Source: Nitriliruptorales bacterium (GTDB taxonomy: Bacteria > Actinomycetota > Nitriliruptoria > Euzebyales > Egibacteraceae). From it: 5,487 nt of DNA. A program made the translations under genes and the position numbers. Below the pieces are notes generated by a model, which was not told the DNA's origin, ran no database searches, and saw only the letters and a program-made list of their open reading frames with translations. Below, piece after piece: positions 1 through 5,348 of the stretch. The DNA lies in the NCBI GenBank assembly GCA_007119305.1, contig SKPY01000484.1:1-5487 (forward strand), in the 5' to 3' direction. Every line of letters starts with the position of its first letter. Positions within the stretch are counted from its first letter, which is position 1.

Positions 1-361
1 CGCCGAGCGTCGCGACGTCACGCCCCCGCTCGACCAGCGCGAGCGGCACGTCGGCGGCGTGCCCGAGCGCGTCGGCGATCCGCTCGGCCCGGTCGGGGGC
101 ATTCTCGGGGAGCCGGAAGGCGGCGAGGACGGCGGTGTAGCAGGTGGTGTCCTGGTCGGCCAGGGACAGCGCGTCGCTGCGCAGCTCGTCGGCGCGCGCG
201 GCCACGCTGGCGAGGTCAGCGTCCGCGAAGCGGGCAGCCATGCCCACGAGGCCCGCGGCGGCTGCCACCGTGACGCCGGCGACCGCACCACCGCCGGGAG
301 CGGGCTCGCGCGCGGCCACCTGCTCGAGGAAGCGGCCGAGCGCCAGATCGGACAGCGTCAG
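1..361 (-). CDS. fchA: Methenyl-THF cyclohydrolase, FTCD_C / FchA family (partial, C-terminus off the left edge)
   Basis: This is the N-terminal 120 residues of a cyclodeaminase/cyclohydrolase-family protein, which as a stand-alone enzyme interconverts 5,10-methenyl-THF and 10-formyl-THF in the cytoplasm. What is visible: an N-terminal helix LGRFLEQVA (residues 8-16), the family signature PAPGGGAVAG (20-29), an Ala/Gly-rich helix, and the DTTCYTAVLAAFRLPEN stretch (71-87) typical of the family. The family is usually about 200 aa, so roughly 80-90 residues are missing. The conserved N-terminus begins immediately at the fhs stop codon, and no ATG, GTG or TTG lies in frame upstream close by. The best start is CTG at 361-359, which overlaps the fhs TGA as CTGA, with GGGG five bases upstream. 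A GTG at 319-317 is the alternative but would remove LGRFLEQ. Last visible gene of the metF-fhs-fchA unit, probably translationally coupled to fhs. A bifunctional glutamate formiminotransferase is unlikely because its transferase domain is absent upstream. Confidence 0.88.
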   Translation of the reverse strand, partial: MTLSDLALGRFLEQVAAREPAPGGGAVAGVTVAAAAGLVGMAARFADADLASVAARADELRSDALSLADQDTTCYTAVLAAFRLPENAPDRAERIADALGHAADVPLALVERGRDVATLG

Positions 362-2058
362 GACAGCCCCACGATCTCGCCGTGCTCGTCGATGTCGATG
401 CGGGCGGCGGCGGGGTGCTTCGACAGGCCGGGCATCGTCCGCATGTCACCACACAGCGGGTAGATGAAGCCAGCCCCCACCGAGGCGCGCACCTCCCGGA
501 CCGGCATCGTCCAGCCCGTCGGGGCGCCCTTGAGCGCGGGATCGGACGAGACGGACAGATGCGTCTTCGCGATGCACACCGGCAGGTCGCCGAAGCCGTT
601 GGCTTCGTAGCGGTCGAGCTGGCGCTCGGCGACGAGGTCGTAGGACACCCCGGCCGCCCCGTACACCCGCGTGGCGACCGTCTCGATCTTCTCGCGCAGG
701 CTCGCCTCGCTCGGGTACAGGAAGCCGAACTCGCTGGGCTCGTCCGCGGCCTCGGCGACCGCCTCGGCGAGCTCGGCGGCGCCCTTGCCGCCCTCCGTGA
801 AGTGCCGGCACACCGCCGCGCGGACGCCGAGGCTGTCGGCGACCTCGCGGATCGCGTCGTGCTCGCTCGCGTGGTCGGTCGGAAACGCGTTGATCGCGAC
901 GACCGGCGACACGCCGTGCAGACGGATGTTCTCGACCTGCTTGCGCAGGTTGTCGGCCCCCGCCAGCACGTCGTCGGGGTTCTCGGCGAGCATCTCCTCC
1001 GGCAGCGGCCTGCCGGCCACGACCGTGTAGCGCCCCGAGTGCGTCTTGAGGGCGCGCACCGTCGCGACGAGCACGGCGGCGTCGGGCGCGAGCCCGGACG
1101 TGCGGCACTTGATGTTGAAGAAGCGCTCGGCGCCCATGTCCGCGCCGAACCCCGCCTCGGTCACGAGGTAGTCACCGCCGCGGATGCCGATGCGGTCGGC
1201 GACGATCGACGAGTTGCCGTGCGCGATGTTGCCGAACGGCCCGGCGTGCACGAGCACCGGGGTCTGCTCCAGCGTCTGCATGAGGTTCGGCTTGATCGCG
1301 TCGCGCATGATCACGGTCATCGCGCCCGCGGCCCGCAGTTCCTCGGCGGTGATCGGTCTGCCGTCGACGTCGCTGCCGATGACGATCCGCCCCATCCGGG
1401 TCCGCAGGTCCTGCAGCGACGTGGCCAGCGCGAGGACGGCCATCACCTCGCTCGCCGCGGTGATGTCGAAGCCGGTCTCGCGGATCACCCCGTCCGCGCG
1501 CGGTCCGAGCCCGATGATGATGTTGCGCAGCGTCCGGTCGTTCACGTCGAGGACGCGCCGCCAGGTCACGCTGTGCCGGTCGACGGTGAAGAAGTCGTCG
1601 TTGTGGTGGATGTGGTTGTCGATCATCGCCGCGAGCAGGTTGTGGGCGGCGGTGACCGCGTGCATGTCGCCGGTGAGGTGCAGGTTGAGCAGCTCCATCG
1701 GCACGACCTGGCTGTAGCCGCCGCCGGCCGCACCGCCCTTGATCCCGAACGTGGGGCCCATCGACGGCTGGCGGATCGCGACGGTCGCCCGCTTGCCGAT
1801 GTGGCTGAACGCCTGCCCGAGGCCGACGGTCGTGGTCGTCTTGCCCTCCCCGAGCGGCGTCGGGGTGATCGCCGACACCACGACGTACTTGGCTTGCGGG
1901 CGGTCCGCGAGCTCGTCGAGCGCCTCGAGCTTCACCTTGGCGACCGCGTCGCCGTAGGGCTCGAGCAGGTGCGGGCCGATGCCGATACCGGCTGCGACGT
2001 CGGTCAGTGGCGCGAGGTCCGCGCCGCGGGCGATCGCGAGGTCGGACGGGAAGGTCAT
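358..2058 (-). CDS. fhs: Formate--tetrahydrofolate ligase
   Basis: This is a full-length formyl-THF synthetase of 566 aa (family about 555-560). It catalyses formate + ATP + THF to 10-formyl-THF, or the reverse with ATP gain, in the cytoplasm. Visible motifs: the P-loop-like TPLGEGKTTTT (67-77), RQPSMGPTFGIKGGAAGGGY (96-115), NLHLTGDMHA (125-134), then GPFGNIAHGNSS, TEAGFGADMGAERFFNIKCR and the C-terminal GAGFIYPLCGDMRTMPGLSKHPAA. All match the family closely, and nothing looks degraded. The start is the ATG at 2058-2056, seven bases after AAGGAG; the frame stays open far upstream, but that part is a shadow of metF. The ATG overlaps the metF stop as ATGA, so translation is probably coupled. 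Beside metF and fchA it would complete oxidation of methyl groups to formate with ATP formation. The direction is inferred from the methyltransferase neighbours; the protein sequence cannot show it. Confidence 0.97.
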   Translation of the reverse strand: MTFPSDLAIARGADLAPLTDVAAGIGIGPHLLEPYGDAVAKVKLEALDELADRPQAKYVVVSAITPTPLGEGKTTTTVGLGQAFSHIGKRATVAIRQPSMGPTFGIKGGAAGGGYSQVVPMELLNLHLTGDMHAVTAAHNLLAAMIDNHIHHNDDFFTVDRHSVTWRRVLDVNDRTLRNIIIGLGPRADGVIRETGFDITAASEVMAVLALATSLQDLRTRMGRIVIGSDVDGRPITAEELRAAGAMTVIMRDAIKPNLMQTLEQTPVLVHAGPFGNIAHGNSSIVADRIGIRGGDYLVTEAGFGADMGAERFFNIKCRTSGLAPDAAVLVATVRALKTHSGRYTVVAGRPLPEEMLAENPDDVLAGADNLRKQVENIRLHGVSPVVAINAFPTDHASEHDAIREVADSLGVRAAVCRHFTEGGKGAAELAEAVAEAADEPSEFGFLYPSEASLREKIETVATRVYGAAGVSYDLVAERQLDRYEANGFGDLPVCIAKTHLSVSSDPALKGAPTGWTMPVREVRASVGAGFIYPLCGDMRTMPGLSKHPAAARIDIDEHGEIVGLS

Positions 2059-2900
2059 GCGTGAGCTCCTTCGCTGAGGTCGAGCAGCTGGCGGCGCCAC
2101 TGCTCGGTCTTGGCGATCTCGTTGAACGTGAACAGGTGCCAGCCGGCGAGCCCCGTGGCGGCGTCGGCGATGAGGGGGGCGAGGCGCACGACGAGGTCGT
2201 CGGGGGTGTAGCCGGCCATGAGGCGGGCGACGACGCCGGTCTGCTTGCGCAGGAAGCGCACCGAGTCGCCGAGGCCGACGCGCAGCGAGATGCGCATGAG
2301 CCGTGCCCGGTCCACCGCCCCCGGCACGCCGACGTAGATCGGCAGCTCGATGCCGCGCGCGCGCACCGCAGCCACCCAGGCCGCGATGGTCGCTGGGTCG
2401 TAGCAGATCTGGGACACGATGTGGGTAGCGTAGGGGGCCTTGGCCGCCATGGCCCGGATCGTCTCGTCGTCGGGGATGAACGCGTGGCTCTCCGGGTAGC
2501 CGGTGATGCCGATGCCGTCGAGGCTGTGGCCCACGTCGGCCAGCTCCCGCAGCAGATCCACGGCAGCGGCGTAGGGCCCCACGGGCTCGGGGGCGTCGCC
2601 TGCCGGCACGAAGACGTCGCGGATGCCGCTGGCCTCCAGGCGCTGCAGCAGGCCCGCGAGGTGCGCGCGATCCCGGACGAGTCGGGCGGCGAGGTGGGGC
2701 ACCACGCGCAGGCCCTGGGCGGCGAGGCGCTCCGCGAGGACGATCGTCGGCGCGATGCCCCTGGTCGGCGAGGCCGTCACCGTCACCGTGGCCCCCGGGG
2801 GCAGGTACGCGACCTGGTCCTCGACGCCTGCGAGGGGCAGGACCTCGAAGCGGGTGTTGGCGAACGAACGACGGACCGCGGTCCGCGCGTGTGAGTCCAT
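2055..2900 (-). CDS. metF: Methylenetetrahydrofolate reductase (MetF family)
   Basis: This 281-aa FAD-dependent TIM-barrel protein is close to the usual single-domain MetF length. It interconverts 5-methyl-THF and 5,10-methylene-THF. Visible landmarks, compared from memory with E. coli MetF: FEVLP (18-22, with Glu19 in the place of the catalytic Glu of FEFFPP), PHLAAR (68-73), VPAGD (98-102, Asp of the usual GD motif), GYPESH (134-139), SQICYD (163-168, equivalent of TQFFFD) and PIYVGVPG (187-194). The FEVLP and SQICYD motifs depart from the housekeeping consensus, which suggests a divergent, catabolic type of MetF. The start is ATG at 2900-2898, preceded by AAGAAGG with a four-base gap; a longer reading frame upstream is unsupported by any ribosome binding site. 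First gene of the metF-fhs-fchA unit, 170 bp downstream of the mttB-like gene. In this setting it probably works towards methyl oxidation. No MetV or RnfC2-like electron partner is visible. Confidence 0.92.
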   Translation of the reverse strand: MDSHARTAVRRSFANTRFEVLPLAGVEDQVAYLPPGATVTVTASPTRGIAPTIVLAERLAAQGLRVVPHLAARLVRDRAHLAGLLQRLEASGIRDVFVPAGDAPEPVGPYAAAVDLLRELADVGHSLDGIGITGYPESHAFIPDDETIRAMAAKAPYATHIVSQICYDPATIAAWVAAVRARGIELPIYVGVPGAVDRARLMRISLRVGLGDSVRFLRKQTGVVARLMAGYTPDDLVVRLAPLIADAATGLAGWHLFTFNEIAKTEQWRRQLLDLSEGAHA

Positions 2901-2933
2901 CGGACCTTCTTCCCCCGGGCGCTCCAAGGACGT

Positions 2934-2957
2934 CCGTGTACGCAGCACACGACACGG
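2934..2957 (-). other. Second inverted repeat in the metF leader
   Basis: CCGTGT (2957-2952) and ACACGG (2939-2934) on the minus strand are perfectly complementary across 12 bases, and a shorter register CGTGT/ACACG with a 7-base loop is also possible. The right arm overlaps one copy of the GTGTACGCA box. CGGAC at 2936-2932 could instead pair with GTCCG at 2905-2901 beside the metF start, which would exclude this hairpin. Structure is inferred from complementarity only. Confidence 0.3.
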
Positions 2958-2963
2958 TGGGGA

Positions 2964-2979
2964 GACCGTTCGCACGGTC
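2964..2979 (-). other. GNRA-capped hairpin in the metF leader
   Basis: The minus-strand RNA reads GACCGU-GCGA-ACGGUC: a perfect 6-bp stem closed by a GCGA tetraloop, which is a stabilising GNRA loop. It lies about 65 nt upstream of the metF start and is not followed by a U-tract, so it is not a standard intrinsic terminator. It may be a structural element of the leader or an mRNA-stabilising hairpin; function is unknown. Confidence 0.45.
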
Positions 2980-2993
2980 GGGATGGTGTTGTG

Positions 2994-3006
2994 CAGTTTG
3001 CAACTG
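2994..3006. repeat. Short palindrome CAGTT-TGC-AACTG, possible operator
   Basis: A perfect inverted repeat with 5-bp arms and a 3-bp centre lies just downstream of the predicted metF transcript start. It contains GCAAC, also present in the GTGTACGCAAC box 18 bp away and in the palindrome at 4587-4597. This would fit a dimeric regulator, but no regulator gene is in the window to test the idea against. Confidence 0.3.
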
Positions 3007-3011
3007 ATGCT

Positions 3012-3023
3012 GTGTACGCAACG
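3012..3023. repeat. GTGTACGCAAC box (copy 1 of a short repeated motif)
   Basis: On the plus strand GTGTACGCA at 3012-3020 recurs exactly at 2936-2944, 76 bp away. The overlapping TACGCAACG at 3015-3023 recurs exactly at 4584-4592 in the divergent promoter region. The three copies share TACGCA followed by AAC or AGC. They sit at or next to predicted promoter elements, as an operator half-site would. The motif is short, so chance is a real alternative. Confidence 0.3.
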
Positions 3024-3053
3024 ACTGTGCCCGAGGGGGGCGGGCCGCGTCAA
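3024..3053 (-). promoter_or_regulatory. Candidate promoter for metF-fhs-fchA
   Basis: On the minus strand, TTGACG (3053-3048) is followed after 18 bases by CACAGT (3029-3024). The -35 matches the sigma-70-type consensus at five of six positions; the -10 is weak, keeping A2, A4 and T6. The implied transcript start near 3017 falls inside the GTGTACGCAAC box and leaves a leader of about 117 nt before the metF ATG. A short GCCCG/CGGGC inverted repeat with a C-rich loop (3029-3045) sits in the spacer. Confidence 0.35.
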
Positions 3054-3070
3054 GGGGGAGTTGGGGCGCG

Positions 3071-4510
3071 CTAGTCGCCGAGCTCGCTGCGCCGCTTGGT
3101 GACGTACTCCTCGAGCTCGGCGCGCACGGCGTCGTCCAGCGGTGGCGGCTCGTACGCCTCCAGCGTGCTCGCGCTGATGTCGCGGGCGCGCCCCGCCGCG
3201 TCCTGCCCGCCGCGCTTGATCCAGCGCTCGAAGTTGTCGCTCGATGACAGCAGGGGCCGGTAGAAGCACGTGCGGAAGCGCTCGAGGGTGTGCATCGCCC
3301 CGAGGAAGTGGCCGCCGTGGCCGACCTCGGCGTGCGCGTCGAACGCGAGCGCGTCCTCATCGATCTCCAGGGGGGTGAACTCGTGGCGCAGGCTGCGCAG
3401 CAGCTCCACGTCGATCACGAACTTCTCGTAGCACGACACGAGCCCCCCTTCGAGCCAGCCGGCGCTGTGCAGCACCCAGTTGGTGCCCGCGAGGAAGGTC
3501 GGCAGCAGCGTCATGAGCGCCTCGTAGCCGGCCTGGGCGTCGGGCAGCTGGCTGGAGGTGAGCGCCCCGCCGGCGCGGAACGGCAGGCCGAAGTGCCGGG
3601 CGATCTGGCCGGTGCACAGCAGGCCGATGGCCGACTCGGGCGTGCCGAACTGCGGGGAGCCCGACTGCATGTCGATGTTGGACAGGAACGAGCCGAAGAT
3701 CACCGGCGCGCCCGGGCGGATGAGCTGTGACAGGGCGATGCCCGACAGCGCTTCGGCGATCTGCTGGACGAGCGCTGCCGGCACCGTGACCGGTGACATC
3801 GCCCCCATGAGCAGGAAGGGGCTGAGCACGACCGGCTGGTTCGCCTCGGAGTAGGCGATCTGGGCCTCGAGCATGCGGTCGTCCCAGCGCAGCGGTGAGT
3901 TGCAGTTGATGAGCGCGACCGTCGCCGGGGTCTGCTCGATCTGCGCGCGCCCGCCGAAGAGGATCTCGGTCATGCACAGCGTGTCCCGGGCCGCGTCGGC
4001 GGAGATGACGCTGCCCATGTAGACCTTGTCAGTCAGGGTCTGCAGGGCGTAGATCATGTCGAGGTGGCGGGAGTCCAGCGGCGCGTCGCTCGGCTCGCAC
4101 AGGACGCCCCCGGCGGAGTCGAGCTCGTCGAAGGTCTGCGTGAGCATCGCGAAGCGGCGGAAGTCCTGCAGCGTCGCGTCCCGCCGCACCTCGCCCTCGC
4201 GCACGAACGGCGCCCCGTAGACGGGGGCGAAGGCCATGTGGTCGCCGCCGACGTGCAGGTTGTGGCTGGGGTTGCGCGCCTGGAGGTCGAACTCGCCTGG
4301 CGCCTGGGCGACCTGCTCGGTCAGGAAGTCGGGGTCGAACCGGACCGTGGAGCCCTCCACCTCCTGGCCCGCTGCGGCGAAGGCGTCGAGCGCCCGCGAG
4401 GACGCGAACTCCACCCCGACCTCGCTGACCAGGCGGCGCCACCCGCCGTCCAGCGTGGCGAGGGCGTCCTCGGAGAGGATGTCGTAGCGCGGCATCGTGT
4501 TCCGGAACAT
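3071..4510 (-). CDS. MttB-family corrinoid-dependent methyltransferase, non-pyrrolysine type, substrate unknown
   Basis: This 479-aa protein belongs to the trimethylamine methyltransferase MttB superfamily (COG5598), whose members move a methyl group from a methylated amine to the Co(I) of a partner corrinoid protein. Visible family features: HLDMIYALQTLTDKVYMG (149-166), LINCNSPLRWD (200-210), QPVVLSPFLLMGAMSPVTV (225-243), GAPVIFGSFLSNIDMQSG (267-284), GGALTSSQLPDAQAGYE (314-330) and the C-terminal GHGGHFLGAMHTLERFR (397-413). The frame has no internal amber codon, so unlike archaeal trimethylamine MttB it carries no pyrrolysine. Known non-Pyl relatives act on quaternary amines such as glycine betaine (MtgB), proline betaine (MtpB) or carnitine (MtcB). 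The start ATG at 4510-4508 has a GAGGAGG ribosome binding site at proper spacing; an upstream in-frame GTG/ATG lacks one. It ends in TAG. It is divergent from its likely corrinoid partner. Substrate cannot be read from the sequence; demethylation of a quaternary amine is the best inference. Confidence 0.9.
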   Translation of the reverse strand: MFRNTMPRYDILSEDALATLDGGWRRLVSEVGVEFASSRALDAFAAAGQEVEGSTVRFDPDFLTEQVAQAPGEFDLQARNPSHNLHVGGDHMAFAPVYGAPFVREGEVRRDATLQDFRRFAMLTQTFDELDSAGGVLCEPSDAPLDSRHLDMIYALQTLTDKVYMGSVISADAARDTLCMTEILFGGRAQIEQTPATVALINCNSPLRWDDRMLEAQIAYSEANQPVVLSPFLLMGAMSPVTVPAALVQQIAEALSGIALSQLIRPGAPVIFGSFLSNIDMQSGSPQFGTPESAIGLLCTGQIARHFGLPFRAGGALTSSQLPDAQAGYEALMTLLPTFLAGTNWVLHSAGWLEGGLVSCYEKFVIDVELLRSLRHEFTPLEIDEDALAFDAHAEVGHGGHFLGAMHTLERFRTCFYRPLLSSSDNFERWIKRGGQDAAGRARDISASTLEAYEPPPLDDAVRAELEEYVTKRRSELGD

Positions 4511-4561
4511 GGGGCCCTCCTCGCCGGCGCAAGCCACCACGGCATCCCGGGGCTCGGGGTC

Positions 4562-4590
4562 AGCATGCCGGGAATGTGTTGACTACGCAA
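4562..4590 (-). promoter_or_regulatory. Candidate leftward promoter for the mttB-like gene
   Basis: On the minus strand TTGCGT (4590-4585) and CATGCT (4567-4562) are separated by 17 bases. Both hexamers are weak matches, keeping TTG in the -35 and A2, T3 and T6 in the -10. A better -10-like TATGAT occurs on the same strand at 4603-4598 but lacks a -35 at the right distance. A leftward promoter must exist here, but which element is used is uncertain. Confidence 0.3.
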
Positions 4591-4607
4591 CGGTTGCATC
4601 ATACGGT
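4579..4607 (+). promoter_or_regulatory. Predicted promoter of the corrinoid-protein gene
   Basis: TTGACT (4579-4584) is followed after exactly 17 bases by TACGGT (4602-4607), which fits the TANNNT type of -10 common in actinobacteria. The implied start near 4614 gives a leader of about 33 nt that includes a GGCAC-C-GTGCC palindrome (4619-4629) and AAGGAGG six bases before the ATG at 4647. This is the strongest promoter candidate in the window. Confidence 0.6.
4587..4597. repeat. Palindrome GCAAC-G-GTTGC inside the divergent promoter
   Basis: A perfect 5-bp inverted repeat around one central base lies wholly within the 17-bp spacer of the rightward promoter and overlaps the predicted leftward -35. 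A protein bound here would block or alter both promoters at once, so it is the best operator candidate for the locus. The left arm is part of the TACGCAACG motif also found upstream of metF. Confidence 0.45.
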
Positions 4608-4618
4608 ACGCCCCACCT

Positions 4619-4629
4619 GGCACCGTGCC
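4619..4629 (+). repeat. Palindrome GGCAC-C-GTGCC in the corrinoid-gene leader
   Basis: A perfect 5-bp inverted repeat with a single central base lies between the predicted transcript start and the ribosome binding site. The one-base loop is too tight for a full RNA hairpin, so a DNA operator is likelier than an RNA element. In GC-rich DNA it may also be chance. Confidence 0.25.
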
Positions 4630-4646
4630 GTTCAAGGAGGGCGCCC

Positions 4647-5312
4647 ATGGGTCCCGACGAGATCCTCGCCGGGCTGTACGACGAGACGCTCGTGGGCAAC
4701 GCGCCCGCGGTGCTCGCGCTCACCGAGCAGGGCCTCGCGCTCGGCATGAGTCCCGAGACGCTGCTGTTCGACGCCCTGATCCCGTCGCTGGAGGAGGTCG
4801 GCGCGCGCTTCGAGCGCGGCGACTTCTTCGTGCCCGAGATGCTCATCGCCGGCAAGGCGATGGCCGGCGCGCTCGAGGTGCTGCGGCCGCTGCTCGCCCA
4901 GACCGGCGCCCGGCAGGTCGGCACCTTCGTCATGGGCACGGTCAAGGGCGATGTCCACGACATCGGCAAGAACCTCGTGAACATCATGCTCGAGGGTGCC
5001 GGGTTCACGGTGATCGACCTCGGCGTGCAGGTCCCGCCCGAGCGCTTCGTCGCGGCGATCCAGGAGCACCAGCCCGACATCGTGGGGTTCTCGGCCTTCC
5101 TCACCACGACGATGCCGATGTTCAAGGCGAACATCAACGCGCTCGACAAGGCCGGCCTGCGCGACACGGTGATCGTGATGGTCGGCGGCGCACCCGTGAC
5201 CCAGGAGTACGCCGACGCCGTCGGCGCCGACGGCTACGCTGCGGACGCCTCCACGACCGTGCGTCTCGCCAAGCAGCTCATCGCCGCGCGCAGGGCGCTC
5301 CAGCCGGCCTGA
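4647..5312 (+). CDS. Corrinoid (cobalamin-binding) methyl-carrier protein, MttC/MtgC type
   Basis: This 221-aa protein is the size usual for methylamine-type corrinoid carriers (about 210-220 aa). It shuttles a methyl group on cobalt between the substrate methyltransferase and the THF methyltransferase. An N-terminal helical cap domain comes first (about 1-88; note the LFDALIPSLEEVGARFERGDFFVPEMLIAGKA pattern at 40-71). A Rossmann-like B12-binding domain follows, with GTVKGDVHDIGKNL (97-110) containing DVHDIG, where His104 is the lower cobalt ligand. GFSAFLTTT (147-155) and the GG pair at 180-181 complete the usual B12 motif set. The start chosen is the ATG at 4647 with AAGGAGG six bases upstream; the frame is open further upstream but without support and through the promoter. 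First gene of the rightward unit, followed after 36 bp by a pterin-binding methyltransferase. Most likely partner is the divergent MttB-type protein. MetH is excluded by size. Confidence 0.95.
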   Translation: MGPDEILAGLYDETLVGNAPAVLALTEQGLALGMSPETLLFDALIPSLEEVGARFERGDFFVPEMLIAGKAMAGALEVLRPLLAQTGARQVGTFVMGTVKGDVHDIGKNLVNIMLEGAGFTVIDLGVQVPPERFVAAIQEHQPDIVGFSAFLTTTMPMFKANINALDKAGLRDTVIVMVGGAPVTQEYADAVGADGYAADASTTVRLAKQLIAARRALQPA

Positions 5313-5348
5313 GGCCGCGGGGACACGGCCAGACAGGAGGCACGCACG

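Larger units (their letters stand above)
2901..3070 (-). promoter_or_regulatory. Intergenic gap and 5' leader upstream of metF
   Basis: These 170 bp between the mttB-like stop and the metF start encode no credible protein. Read leftward they hold, in order: a C-rich, G-poor run just after the mttB-like stop; a candidate promoter (3024-3053); a GTGTACGCAAC box (3012-3022); a CAGTT-TGC-AACTG inverted repeat (2994-3006); two potential RNA hairpins (2964-2979 and 2934-2957); and the metF ribosome binding site. The base composition is clearly less GC-rich than the genes around 2985-3025. The size and content suggest that metF-fhs-fchA has its own promoter and perhaps leader control, in addition to any read-through from the mttB-like gene. 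No known riboswitch is recognised: there is no B12 box and no SAM or THF riboswitch core that I can see. Confidence 0.55.
4511..4646. promoter_or_regulatory. Divergent promoter region between the methyltransferase and corrinoid-protein genes
   Basis: These 136 bp separate two divergent start codons, each with a strong ribosome binding site: GAGGAGG for the leftward gene and AAGGAGG (4634-4640) for the rightward gene. The centre (about 4571-4608) is visibly richer in A and T than its surroundings. It holds predicted -35/-10 elements on both strands that share bases, plus two perfect short palindromes. This arrangement implies that both arms can be controlled together from a single site. Confidence 0.7.

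Noticed and set aside
1..361. fchA read as a remnant or frameshifted gene because it lacks a standard start codon.
   Set aside because: The 120 visible residues keep all family motifs without a break, and the CTGA junction mirrors the ATGA junction of metF/fhs, so a non-standard start is likelier than decay.
382..2064. A 560-codon plus-strand frame opposite fhs.
   Set aside because: Its Asp/Arg/Val/His-rich composition is typical of the antisense of a high-GC gene. It matches no family I recognise, while the opposite strand is unmistakably fhs.
3029..3045. GCCCG/CGGGC inverted repeat with a G/C-only loop after the mttB-like gene, considered as an intrinsic terminator.
   Set aside because: The stem is only 5 bp and no T-tract follows in the direction of transcription. 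The C-rich stretch might instead favour Rho, but that cannot be shown from the sequence.
2901..3070. Cobalamin, SAM or THF riboswitch upstream of metF.
   Set aside because: No B12 box and no recognisable SAM or THF aptamer core is present; the hairpins seen do not fit those classes.
3071..3073. The mttB-like gene ends in TAG, which could be read as a pyrrolysine codon in this family.
   Set aside because: Pyrrolysine in MttB lies deep inside the protein. Here TAG falls after a complete 479-aa protein, and read-through would add only six residues (RAPTPP) before TGA. It is an ordinary stop.
2059..3360. A 1000-codon minus-strand frame that appears to extend fhs upstream by more than 430 residues.
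   Set aside because: The extension is low-complexity Arg/Pro/Ala sequence in the shadow of metF and the mttB-like gene. The true Fhs N-terminus starts at 2058 with AAGGAG and an ATGA overlap.
4497..4646. An upstream extension of the corrinoid-protein frame beginning at 4497.
   Set aside because: It would run through the divergent promoter and has no ribosome binding site. The ATG at 4647 has AAGGAGG at six bases and gives a normal family length.
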